From Asaia astilbis JCM 15831 (GTDB lineage Bacteria > Pseudomonadota > Alphaproteobacteria > Acetobacterales > Acetobacteraceae): 64,000 nt of DNA. Shown piece by piece: positions 1 through 8,011 of the stretch. The position numbers were made by a program, and so were the translations under genes. The DNA lies in NCBI RefSeq assembly GCF_000613845.1, contig NZ_BAJT01000011.1:1-64000 (forward strand), given 5' to 3'. The notes beneath the pieces were generated by a model. That model searched no databases. It saw only the letters and a list, made by a program, of their open reading frames with translations, and was not told where the DNA came from. Position 1 is the stretch's first letter. Each line of letters opens with the position of its first letter.

Positions 1-424
1 ACAGAAGGATGTCTTTTTTCACTCAGCAGGATCAGGCCTGCAAAGAAGTGTCATAAATCGTGTGTTGTCGGCGTGCACTGGAAGTGACCAATTCAGGCAT
101 CGCCTGCGCGTGTCACGGAGCCGTGACCACATTAATGCCTGAATGTTCCGTGAAAGTGGCGGCAGTCATCATTGTAGAACACTGCAGAAGTGGATTCGAT
201 TGCAAAAAATTTAGCCCACCATTCATCACGTTTCCGACGCGCTCCCTTGTATCTTCAAGGATAAAGCACAAAAAACGGCGCCAGGATTCGAGATTACTCA
301 ATTGCGTTGATCGCCCTACATAGTTCGATTGGGTGACACTGAGAGAGACGAGGCAAAGGACGTGAACACATTCCTGGTGACGCATTCCGTTACCACGCAG
401 CAGACGGATGGCTGATCCTAGATC
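1..424. other. Non-coding leader upstream of the lipid island
   Basis: No convincing gene is visible on either strand; the short open frames lack family features and plausible starts. The stretch contains the nested inverted repeat at 91-144 and A/T-rich runs near 200-220. It is the likely promoter region of the rightward lipid genes and may also serve a divergent gene lying to the left of the window. Confidence 0.6.
91..144. repeat. Nested inverted repeat
   Basis: ATTCAGGCAT at 91-100 is perfectly mirrored by ATGCCTGAAT at 135-144. Inside it lies a second perfect repeat, GTCACGG (112-118) and CCGTGAC (121-127), separated by two bases. It could be a transcript hairpin ending an upstream gene or a double operator. 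There is no T-run after it, so a simple rho-independent terminator is less likely. Confidence 0.5.
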
Positions 425-1558
425 ATGATGAAGATAGCTTTTCCTTACATCGCGCAGCCGCATCAGACCCTGCATTCATTGCCTATCGCCATGGAAATTG
501 CTTCGCGTCACACCGATACGGAGGTTCATGTCGCCTGCACGACTGAAGCCCATCTCGATTACGCAAAGACTCTGAGCGCCCTCTACCCTCAGGCCAGAGC
601 ACGCTTCGATCTGCTCAAAATGCCAGAGATTCTACGTCGTCGTATCGAGCACTCGGGGCCGGGCGTTCTTGGTAAACTGGCAAGCCTGTTCTTCAATCGC
701 GATTATTTCTCGCGCTTTGAAGCGATCGTCGTTCCGGAAAGAACGTCTCTTTATTTACGCCGCATGGGTATCCACAAGCCAAGACTGATCTGGACGCGCC
801 ATGGCGCAGGGGATCGTGCGATCGGCTTTGCTCGCGACGTCAAGGAATTCGATTTCGTCCTCCTCTCGGGCAAAAAGATCGAAGAGCGTCTTCTCTCTCA
901 AGGGGCGATCAGTCCCGGCCGTTATTACCGGGGCTCCTATGCTAAATTCGACATTGTCAGGCGTATGACGCGTACACGGTCCGCACTCTTCGACAACGAC
1001 CGACCCATCGTCCTCTATAATCCCCATTTTTCGTCCAAACTGTCATCCTGGCCTTTGATGGGCGAACAGGTTCTTCAGTATTTTGCTAATCAGGACAGAT
1101 ACAACCTCATCTTCGCTCCACATTATCGGCTCTTCGACAAGCACCGCGTTGAGGGCGAGCAACTTGTCAGGCGCTTTGCTCATCTCGACCACATCCTGAT
1201 CGATCCGGGCAGCCCTCGCAGCATAGACATGACTTACACCATGGCTGCGGATCTCTATCTGGGAGATGTCAGCTCTCAGGTTGCCGAGTTCCTCGTGCGC
1301 CCCCGGCCTTGCGTGTTCCTCAATGCGCACCATGTTACGTGGGAATCAGACCGGAATTACCACTTCTGGAACCTCGGTCAGGTGATCGACAATCCCGACG
1401 CCTTGACGCAGGTGCTCGAGACCGCCGTAACAAAACATGACGATTTTCTTGAGGCGCAGCGCCAATATATACTAGAGACCTTCGAATTCAGCGATGACGG
1501 CCCGACTGCACCAGGAGCAGCCGATGCGATCGTCGATTATCTTCGTAGCGCCGCCTAA
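425..1558 (+). CDS. GT-B transferase, CDP-glycerol glycerophosphotransferase-like
   Basis: A 377-residue soluble protein. It resembles GT-B transferases of the CDP-glycerol:polyol-phosphate glycerophosphotransferase type: TRHGAGDRAIGF around residue 125, VLYNPHF around 200, and a C-terminal nucleotide-binding stretch with DLYLGDVSSQ followed by RPCVFLN. There is no signal peptide or membrane helix, so it should be cytoplasmic. ATG codons at 425 and 428 are both possible starts. It is the first gene of the rightward run that leads into acyl-ACP synthetase, ACP and serine palmitoyltransferase, so a role in adding a polar head group to a sphingolipid or envelope glycolipid is reasonable. The substrate is inferred only from this context; a capsule or LPS decorating function cannot be excluded. 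Confidence 0.6.
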   Translation: MMKIAFPYIAQPHQTLHSLPIAMEIASRHTDTEVHVACTTEAHLDYAKTLSALYPQARARFDLLKMPEILRRRIEHSGPGVLGKLASLFFNRDYFSRFEAIVVPERTSLYLRRMGIHKPRLIWTRHGAGDRAIGFARDVKEFDFVLLSGKKIEERLLSQGAISPGRYYRGSYAKFDIVRRMTRTRSALFDNDRPIVLYNPHFSSKLSSWPLMGEQVLQYFANQDRYNLIFAPHYRLFDKHRVEGEQLVRRFAHLDHILIDPGSPRSIDMTYTMAADLYLGDVSSQVAEFLVRPRPCVFLNAHHVTWESDRNYHFWNLGQVIDNPDALTQVLETAVTKHDDFLEAQRQYILETFEFSDDGPTAPGAADAIVDYLRSAA

Positions 1559-1637
1559 ACCCATACGCAGGGATCAGCTCGGGATTGCTCCGGTTTCCCC
1601 ACCCTGCCAGATCGAAAAGCAGAGCAGACTCATCACT

Positions 1638-3377
1638 ATGACGCCTCACGAAACGCCTGTTCCAACAGCATCGAACCAGAAGCGCCGCCATGGCGACTTC
1701 CCGACGTTCAGTGCTGCCCTCGATTATGCGGCTGAGGGAACGGCGGGGTTCAACATCTATAACGGCCGCGGACAGCTTCTCGAGGCTCTTCCTTACGCCG
1801 TTCTGCGTACGCAGGCACTGGACACCGCACATCGCCTCCTCTCCGCCGGACTTAAAGTGGGGGATCGCGTTGCAATCGTCGCCGAAAGCGACGGAGACTT
1901 TGCGCGCATCTTTTTTGGATGCCAGTACGCGGGTCTAGTCCCAGCTCCCCTGCCCCTCCCGATCGCGTTCGGCGGACGTGAAGCTTACACCGGGACACTT
2001 CGCGGCATGATTGAGGCGTCTGGCGCCCGCGCCGTGATCGTTCCTGAGCTGATCGGTTCCTGGACGGCTGAAATCGTCGAAGGGCTGGATCTCGCATTCG
2101 GCGGCTCTCCAGCCGAGCTTCTGGCGATCTCCCCAGGCGATCAGACGCTTCCGGTTATCAGTCCTGACGATCTTTCCTATCTTCAGTTCTCGTCCGGAAG
2201 CACACGTTTCCCGATGGGTGTTGCCGTTACACAGGCGGCTGGCATGGCCAATGCCCGCGCGATCGCGCGAGATGGACTGAAGGTCAGAGAAACGGGAGAT
2301 CGTTGTGTCTCCTGGCTGCCGCTCTATCATGACATGGGGCTTGTCGGGTTCTTCCTGACGCCGTTGACCTGCCAGTTGACGGTCGATCTGCTGCCGACCC
2401 GAGAATTTGCGCGACGTCCTCATGTCTGGCTTGACCTGATCAGCCGAAACCGCGGAACAATCGCTTACAGCCCCTCTTTCGGCTATGAGCTCTGCGCACG
2501 CCGTCCGATCGCTGGCGACCTCGACCTCTCTCATTGGCGCATCGCTGGTATCGGCGGAGATATGATCCGCCACCATATTCTCGAAGCCTTTTCTGAGCGC
2601 TTCGCGGCCAATGGGTTTGACCGACGCGCTTTTGTCGCGAGTTACGGCATGGCTGAAGCCACACTCGCCATCAGCTTTGCCCCTCTCGACACGGGAATCG
2701 TGACGGACACGATCGATCTACGGGCCCTCGAGAAGGAGGGGGTTGCCCACCCCTCCAACGATCCCTCGCAGGCTCTGCGCACATTCGTCCTCTGCGGCGT
2801 GGCCCTGCCAGAACACGACGTGCAGGTACGGGACGCCGAAGGCGCTTTGAAAGCCAACCGCCATGTCGGCATGGTTTATGTCCGCGGCCCCAGCCTGATG
2901 CGCGGGTATTTTGGGCGCGATAGCGAGACAGCAGAGGTACTCGACGAGCAGGGTTGGCTGAATACCGGCGACCTTGGCTACATGCTTGACGGTCAGGTCG
3001 TCATCACGGGCCGCGCGAAAGACCTCATCATCATCAACGGTCGCAACATCTGGCCCCAGGATCTCGAATGGTCCGCTGAGCACGAAATTGCCTCGCTTCG
3101 TTCACGTGACGTGGCTGTGTTTGCCGTTGAGGAAGAAGCGGGCGAACGCGTTGTGGCTCTGGTCCAGTGCCGTGCGACGAATGAGGACGACCGAGCCACG
3201 CTGCGCGACGAGACCATGGGTCTTTTCCGCCGTCAGCATGGCGTTGACGTCGATGTCATTCTGGTGCCGCCTCACACCTTGCCACAAACCTCTTCTGGCA
3301 AACTGACACGCGCGAGGGCGAAGGCCATGCTTCTTGCGGGTCAGTTTGAAGCTTCATCGGATCACAGGGCGGCCTGA
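1638..3377 (+). CDS. aasR: Fatty acyl-AMP ligase / acyl-ACP synthetase (AasR-like)
   Basis: A 579-residue adenylate-forming enzyme expected to activate a fatty acid and load it on the ACP encoded next door. The AMP-binding loop SSGSTRFP is near residue 185, SYGMAEATLA near 340, and the hinge NTGDLGYMLDGQVVITGRAKD near 450. The C-terminal SSGKLTR near 555 carries the catalytic lysine. In Caulobacter ceramide synthesis the equivalent genes are aasR, acpR and spt; the order aasR-acpR-spt here matches that pathway. The start is uncertain: ATG 1638 fits the family N-terminus, but an ATG at 1524 has a good GGAG and would overlap the preceding gene by 35 bases. Related FAAL enzymes of polyketide pathways are the main alternative, less likely beside spt. 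Confidence 0.82.
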   Translation: MTPHETPVPTASNQKRRHGDFPTFSAALDYAAEGTAGFNIYNGRGQLLEALPYAVLRTQALDTAHRLLSAGLKVGDRVAIVAESDGDFARIFFGCQYAGLVPAPLPLPIAFGGREAYTGTLRGMIEASGARAVIVPELIGSWTAEIVEGLDLAFGGSPAELLAISPGDQTLPVISPDDLSYLQFSSGSTRFPMGVAVTQAAGMANARAIARDGLKVRETGDRCVSWLPLYHDMGLVGFFLTPLTCQLTVDLLPTREFARRPHVWLDLISRNRGTIAYSPSFGYELCARRPIAGDLDLSHWRIAGIGGDMIRHHILEAFSERFAANGFDRRAFVASYGMAEATLAISFAPLDTGIVTDTIDLRALEKEGVAHPSNDPSQALRTFVLCGVALPEHDVQVRDAEGALKANRHVGMVYVRGPSLMRGYFGRDSETAEVLDEQGWLNTGDLGYMLDGQVVITGRAKDLIIINGRNIWPQDLEWSAEHEIASLRSRDVAVFAVEEEAGERVVALVQCRATNEDDRATLRDETMGLFRRQHGVDVDVILVPPHTLPQTSSGKLTRARAKAMLLAGQFEASSDHRAA

Positions 3378-3417
3378 CCCGCTCCTGAAAAAGGAGTTGC
3401 CGGTTCGGAAAACCCCC

Positions 3418-3451
3418 GACAGCGCGGTCTGGTCATAAGGAACGCGCTGTC
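3418..3451. repeat. Inverted repeat between aasR and acpR
   Basis: GACAGCGCG (3418-3426) pairs perfectly with CGCGCTGTC (3443-3451) across a 16-base loop. It lies in the 133-base gap between the synthetase and the ACP gene, the only sizeable gap in this run. It may be a transcript hairpin that alters the ACP to synthetase ratio, or an operator for an internal promoter. Confidence 0.45.
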
Positions 3452-3510
3452 GCATAAGTCCCTATCAGATGGCGTTCTGCGCCTGAATACATTGTCTCGG
3501 AGACCCAGCA

Positions 3511-3771
3511 ATGACCGATACGGTCGCCTCCATCACCTCGATGATTATCGAAAAGCTGCTCGCCAATCCGAAAGTCCCCCGCGACATCACGGGCGATAGC
3601 AAGATTGTGGAAGATCTGGCTTTCGACTCCCTGGCAGTCATGAATTTCGTGATGGAGATTGAAGACGAACTCGACGTCTCCGTGCCTCTCGACAGACTCG
3701 CCGATATCCGGACGATCAGTGACCTTGCTGTTTGTCTTGCCGCACTCAAGGCGGATGGTCACACCTCGTGA
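3511..3771 (+). CDS. acpR: Dedicated acyl carrier protein (AcpR-like)
   Basis: An 86-residue acidic ACP with the phosphopantetheine attachment motif FDSLAV; Ser40 is the predicted attachment site. It clearly differs from the housekeeping AcpP at 18178-18417 ([10 protein letters not shown]). It lies between an acyl-AMP ligase and serine palmitoyltransferase, and its stop TGA overlaps the spt start as GTGA, so the two are translationally coupled. By analogy with the Caulobacter ceramide pathway it should carry the acyl chain condensed with serine. GGAGA lies about 12 bases before the ATG. Confidence 0.85.
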   Translation: MTDTVASITSMIIEKLLANPKVPRDITGDSKIVEDLAFDSLAVMNFVMEIEDELDVSVPLDRLADIRTISDLAVCLAALKADGHTS

Positions 3772-4961
3772 CCGATATCTTTGCTAAATATGCGGGGCTC
3801 AAGACAGCGGCTGCTGGTCTGACCGCCCACTCGCCTCGCAACCCTTTCGGGGTCGTGATCGATTACCCCGTTTCGGCAACGGTCGGTCTTATCGAGGGAC
3901 GCGAGACCCTGCTCTTCGGCACCAACAACTATCTCGGGTTGAGCCAGTCGACAGCCGCTGCTGAGGCTGCCATCGAGACCGTGCGTCGCGAGGGTGTCGG
4001 CACGACCGGTTCGCGTATCGCCAATGGCACCTATTCGCTTCATCGCCGTCTGGAAGCGCGCCTGGCTGAAGTCTTCCGCCGCCGCCACTGCATGATCTTC
4101 TCGACCGGGTATCAGGCCAATCTCGGCGCCATTTCTGCGCTAGCGGGCAAGGATGACGTCCTCCTTCTCGATGCAGACAGTCATGCCAGCATCTATGACG
4201 CGAGCCGTCTGGGCTACGCTCAGGTCATCCGCTTTCGTCATAACGACCCTGCCGATCTCGATCGCCGTCTTTCGCGGCTGAAGGATCATCAGGGTGCCAA
4301 GCTGGTTGTCGTCGAGGGGATCTATTCCATGACCGGCAACGTCGCTCCCATGCGCGAATTTGCTGAAGTCAAAAAAAAGCACGGCGCCTATCTCCTTGCG
4401 GACGAAGCACATTCCTTCGGTGTCCTCGGCGAGAATGGCCGCGGCGTTGCCGAGCGTGACGGCTGTGAAGAAGACGTCGATTTTGTCGTCGGCACGTTCT
4501 CGAAGAGCCTGGGGACAGTCGGCGGTTACTGCGTCTCCAATCTCGACGGGCTCGAACTGATCCGCCTGTGCTCGCGGCCCTATATGTTCACCGCCTCACT
4601 GCCGCCCGAGATTATCGCATCGACCCTTGCGGCGCTCGATGAGATGCAGGCCCGCCCTGAACTGCGCAAGCAGCTCTACGCCAATGCCGAGCAGCTCAAT
4701 CGTGGACTCCATGCCCTCGGCCTGAACACCAGTGCTCATGTGAGCCCTGTCGTGGCCGTCACGCTCGAAACCATCGAGCAGGCCCTCGCATTTTGGAACC
4801 GACTGCTCGATCTCGGGGTCTATGTAAACCTGTCTCTGCCCCCGGCGACGCCGGACCAGCGCCCCCTTTTGCGCTGCTCTGTAATGGCTGTGCATACATC
4901 AGAAGAAATAGACAAAACACTTGCAGTCTTCGCTCAGGCCAAACAGGAAATCCTCGGCTAA
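3768..4961 (+). CDS. spt: Serine palmitoyltransferase
   Basis: A PLP-dependent alpha-oxoamine synthase of 397 residues that should condense an acyl thioester with L-serine to 3-ketosphinganine, the first step of sphingolipid synthesis. Visible are GTTGSR, DADSHASIYD (substrate-stacking histidine), DEAHSFG, and TFSKSLGTVGGY with the PLP lysine at residue 246. RPYMFTASLPP follows and is characteristic of SPT rather than BioF. The start is GTG at 3768, overlapping the ACP stop. 8-amino-7-oxononanoate synthase is the close relative to exclude; bioB lies far away at 29 kb, and the ACP and AasR neighbours favour SPT. Length fits soluble bacterial SPTs. Confidence 0.9.
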   Translation: MTDIFAKYAGLKTAAAGLTAHSPRNPFGVVIDYPVSATVGLIEGRETLLFGTNNYLGLSQSTAAAEAAIETVRREGVGTTGSRIANGTYSLHRRLEARLAEVFRRRHCMIFSTGYQANLGAISALAGKDDVLLLDADSHASIYDASRLGYAQVIRFRHNDPADLDRRLSRLKDHQGAKLVVVEGIYSMTGNVAPMREFAEVKKKHGAYLLADEAHSFGVLGENGRGVAERDGCEEDVDFVVGTFSKSLGTVGGYCVSNLDGLELIRLCSRPYMFTASLPPEIIASTLAALDEMQARPELRKQLYANAEQLNRGLHALGLNTSAHVSPVVAVTLETIEQALAFWNRLLDLGVYVNLSLPPATPDQRPLLRCSVMAVHTSEEIDKTLAVFAQAKQEILG

Positions 4962-4981
4962 AGTCACCGAGGCAATCCAAT

Positions 4982-5019
4982 AAAAAAGGCGACAGGTCTG
5001 CAAACCTGTCGCCTTTTTT
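4982..5019. terminator. Bidirectional rho-independent terminator
   Basis: GGCGACAGGT (4988-4997) pairs with ACCTGTCGCC (5004-5013) over a six-base loop. It is flanked by six A and six T, giving a stem of up to 16 bp that works on both strands. It separates the convergent spt and Tam41-like genes. Confidence 0.9.
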
Positions 5020-5046
5020 GTTTCGTACCCTCTGATCCGTGACCCG

Positions 5047-5991
5047 TTAGCGTCGCATGCCGCGCAGGAAAATGACCCGTGCCCGCCAGAGGAGAACGGG
5101 CAGGCATATAAGCGGGTGACGCGCCTCAAAGGCGGAAAGATGGAGAGAAAAACCGCTATGACGCTCGATTTTCCAGGCAAGGTAGCGCGCGCCGTCGCGG
5201 AAGGTGAACGAGGCCTTGATGAGACGGGCAATATTACGCCACCGCCCCTGTCGCGCCATGCGATCCCAGCGTTTCTGCGCCCTTGAACGCTGTCTCTCGC
5301 TCAATCGCGGCGCAAGCAGTCCCTCGGTCTCGGTAAAGACAAGACCGGCACTCAGCCAGGCATCCGCCGTCAAGGCGGCATAGCGCGCCTCCTGACCTTG
5401 CATAATCACAGAACCACGCCCCGATCGCTCGACACGCAATTCGGCGCGATAGGTCCGCCGAAACAACGCCTGCCACCACTCGTCAGGCGTGTGGGCTCCG
5501 TTTTCCAGACGTGCAGCCCAGCCCGCTGCGGTCACGACACAACGCCGGATGACTTCCAGACAGGAATCAGCTGCGCCTGGGTCACGCACCCAGACAAGTC
5601 GCACCGGCTGGCAAAATCTTGCCCACAACGTTGTATCGTTCGAGCGAGGGGATGCAGCCGCTCTGAATTGCGCAAGTGTCAGCACGGCGATTTTGGCGCG
5701 CAGAGTTTGCCCTTCGACCTCTTCCTCAACGTAGTAAACATTCGGGGGAAGAAGACGATTGCCCAGCCTCAGCAAGGCCGGGCCGCGCCAGTCTGAGAGC
5801 GTGTCGAGAACAATGTAGAAATCGAAGAGACCTTCAGGGTCGAACTGCCGCAGCCCGGAACCGTAGAACAGCACCGCGAGAGGCTTTCCCCCCTCAATGA
5901 TCTTCGCAACCAGCACATGGAGGCGATGATCGATCGGTGTGGTCAGTTCCGAGATCAGCAGGCCATCGAGCCGTTGCTCCGCCTCAATCAT
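5047..5991 (-). CDS. Tam41-like nucleotidyltransferase (phosphatidate cytidylyltransferase family)
   Basis: A 314-residue protein with the layout of the Tam41/Mmp37 family. It has an N-terminal nucleotidyltransferase core, FYGSGLRQFDPEGLFDFYIV near residue 38. NVYYVEE and RAKIAVLTLAQ follow, then WARFCQPVRLVW, which corresponds to the family segment where Tam41 has rlqKPV. Mitochondrial Tam41 makes CDP-diacylglycerol. Its start ATG overlaps the stop of the lipid kinase by eight bases, so phosphorylated product may pass to it, perhaps as a CDP-activated lipid or a phosphoglycerate head group as proposed for Caulobacter ceramide phosphoglycerate. I identified it by motif recall, so the family call is moderate and the substrate is inference. 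It is convergent with spt across a shared terminator. Confidence 0.6.
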   Translation of the reverse strand: MIEAEQRLDGLLISELTTPIDHRLHVLVAKIIEGGKPLAVLFYGSGLRQFDPEGLFDFYIVLDTLSDWRGPALLRLGNRLLPPNVYYVEEEVEGQTLRAKIAVLTLAQFRAAASPRSNDTTLWARFCQPVRLVWVRDPGAADSCLEVIRRCVVTAAGWAARLENGAHTPDEWWQALFRRTYRAELRVERSGRGSVIMQGQEARYAALTADAWLSAGLVFTETEGLLAPRLSERQRSRAQKRWDRMARQGRWRNIARLIKASFTFRDGARYLAWKIERHSGFSLHLSAFEARHPLICLPVLLWRARVIFLRGMRR

Positions 5992-7021
5992 GAATGAACC
6001 CAAATTCCGGCCCTTCCGAAAGAAGAACACGATGGCTCGAACCAGGTGAAAAACACTCACCATCGAGTACGAAGTCGCCCTTGCATGTAAGCAAAATACT
6101 CTGCGCACGGCCACTCGTGTAAGTGGTGCTCTCTCGTATCCAGGCTGGAGCACGGCCACGGAGCAACGCCCATGTCGCCTGCAACAGACGCTCCGGATGA
6201 TCGGCAACATGCAGATAATGCAATCCGACGTCTTTTGCCTTGCCCGTGTTCCAGAACGGCCAGCTACCAAGATTGAGCTTCAGCAAGGCCGTCGAGAGGA
6301 ACATAAAGCTGCGGCCATCGACCACGGTTACGCCATCGGTCTCCAGCGTGAGTTCGTCGCCTGCCAGCCAGGTCTCTCGCTGACGACGCCAGAGCAGGCT
6401 CCCGAAAGCGCCGATCAATGTTGCCGCCACGGCAAGATTATGGGGTGCATAGCGCAAGACATGAGGAGAATGCGCTATGGCAATTGCCCGCGCATAGCCT
6501 GAGCTGCCTTGAAACATGCCCAGACGCGTCTCATGCCCACCATCTGGCCAGCTGACTTTCAGCGGCCGTCGGCGCGTACGTGGCAGGATCTCGCTATTAC
6601 GCGCCAATTGCTGCAAAGCCTCGGTTCCACGGCGCGAGAAACCGAGATCCTGAGCAATCAGATTGGTATTTCCAGACGGGAAAATGGCGATATCGGGAAG
6701 CGCATCTGCCGGATAAGTACGGGCGATTGCCGTCATCACGTCACTTACCGTGCCATCCCCGCCATTGACGGCAATGACTCGCACGTCACGTCGCGCAAGC
6801 TCGGCCACCATCTCCTGCATTTCGTCATGCGACGAAGGGACCAGAAACCCGTCACCAAGCAGTTGGCTCGCCTGACGTGCGAATTTTTTACCATCCCGTC
6901 GGTTTCTGCGACTACGCGGGTTATGGATCAAGGCTAGGCGCACGGCAGTATCATTTATGTTACGGTTATCCCTTAAGCCCGACGGAACATCCGGGGTCCG
7001 CCTTGCGCGGCGCCATAGCAT
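5984..7021 (-). CDS. Lipid kinase, DAGK/LCB5 catalytic family (ceramide kinase-like)
   Basis: A 345-residue kinase with a diacylglycerol-kinase catalytic domain: HNPRSRR near residue 33, the nucleotide loop NGGDGT at 86-91, IFPSGNTNLIA near 112, and the C-terminal FVLDGECF. The same superfamily includes sphingosine kinase (LCB5), YegS and the bacterial ceramide kinase of Caulobacter. Adjacency to spt and co-translation with a Tam41-like enzyme make a ceramide or long-chain-base substrate the best guess; diacylglycerol is the alternative. The start at 7021 gives an unusual basic N-terminus; a GTG at 6943 would begin directly at the domain, but neither has a clear ribosome site. It is divergent from the transport operon by 89 bases. 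Confidence 0.78.
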   Translation of the reverse strand: MLWRRARRTPDVPSGLRDNRNINDTAVRLALIHNPRSRRNRRDGKKFARQASQLLGDGFLVPSSHDEMQEMVAELARRDVRVIAVNGGDGTVSDVMTAIARTYPADALPDIAIFPSGNTNLIAQDLGFSRRGTEALQQLARNSEILPRTRRRPLKVSWPDGGHETRLGMFQGSSGYARAIAIAHSPHVLRYAPHNLAVAATLIGAFGSLLWRRQRETWLAGDELTLETDGVTVVDGRSFMFLSTALLKLNLGSWPFWNTGKAKDVGLHYLHVADHPERLLQATWALLRGRAPAWIRESTTYTSGRAQSILLTCKGDFVLDGECFSPGSSHRVLLSEGPEFGFIHD

Positions 7022-7110
7022 GACTTAGGCAGCGGGACCAGAAACCGATTGGTCATTTTTGGATTTTGCCCATGAGGTCTCCGAGTTTGCCGTAAGGAAG
7101 AGAGAGGTAA

Positions 7111-8011
7111 ATGACCCTGACCGACACCGCGCCGGTGGTTCTCGCCCATCTTTCCGACGTGCATCTTGCTCTCCCTTCGCCCTTACCTTCGTGGCGGCAT
7201 TTCCTGAACAAGCGAGCCTCAGCGTCGCTTCCTGGAAGCGTCACCGCGTTCATCATCATCTCCCTGCGCTTGCCGATGCGGTACGGGAGGATATTGCTCA
7301 GGACGGGCCGGATCTGATCCTCAATACCGGCGATCTCACCAATTTCGGTCTGCCCGCAGAATTTGCAAATGCAAAATCCTGGCTCGCAACCCTGACCCGC
7401 CCCTGTCTGGTCGTTCCGGGCAACCACGATGCCATGGTCCGCGAGTCCTGGGCTGAGACCGGTGCCCACTGGGCGCACTGGATGGAGGGCCGGAGAGACA
7501 CGTCGTTCCCTTACTGTCGGACAGAGCGCGGTCTCGCATTTATCGGAGTCAACAGCGCCATCCCGACGCCGCCCTTCATGGCCTGTGGCCGCGTGGGGAA
7601 AGCCCAACGAGACTGTCTGGAAGAAATTCTCGACGCAACCCGCGACCACGCGCGGGTGATCATGATCCATCACCCTCCCCGGTCAGGACTCGTTCCCTGG
7701 CGAAAATCCCTCCTCGACCTGAAAGAAGTCGCCGCGATTATCGTTCGGCATGGCGCCGCATGGTGCTACACGGACACTCTCATGATGCCACGCTCTCGAC
7801 TGTGCCGGGCAGTTCCATCCCGCTTATTGGCGTGCCATCAGCTTCCTTGCAGTCTTCCCGACCCTGGCGCCAGAGTGGCTGGAACCGGATCGCGATCACT
7901 CGTGAGAACTCGGGATGGGAGATCGACCTGAAAACGCGGCAGTTTACACAGGAACAGGGGTGGCGTTGCAGCCGCCATCGGCGTTGGCTTGTGCGCGACG
8001 GACAAAGCTGA
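7111..8011 (+). CDS. Calcineurin-like metallophosphoesterase (two frameshifts)
   Basis: First gene of a six-gene operon, with GAGAGG just before ATG 7111. All metal motifs are present but spread over three frames: LSDVHL near residue 13, NTGDLTNFG, VPGNHD, MIHHPP and LHGHSHD. The frame changes near 7227 and near 7756, each restored by one extra base, giving about 300 residues. Because every motif is intact, these are more likely read errors than decay. It has no signal peptide, so it acts in the cytoplasm. The family covers cAMP phosphodiesterase (CpdA), nucleotide and lipid-phosphate phosphatases. Its stop overlaps the LptF-like start (TGATG). A role in removing a phosphate from a lipid intermediate is only suggested by context. 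Confidence 0.75.

Noticed and set aside
113-475. 120-codon minus-strand frame across the first gene's start
   Set aside because: It overlaps the start of the GT-B gene, shows no family features and has no likely ribosome site.
3768-4961. BioF (8-amino-7-oxononanoate synthase)
   Set aside because: The same enzyme superfamily, but FTASLPP and the neighbouring ACP and acyl-AMP ligase favour serine palmitoyltransferase.
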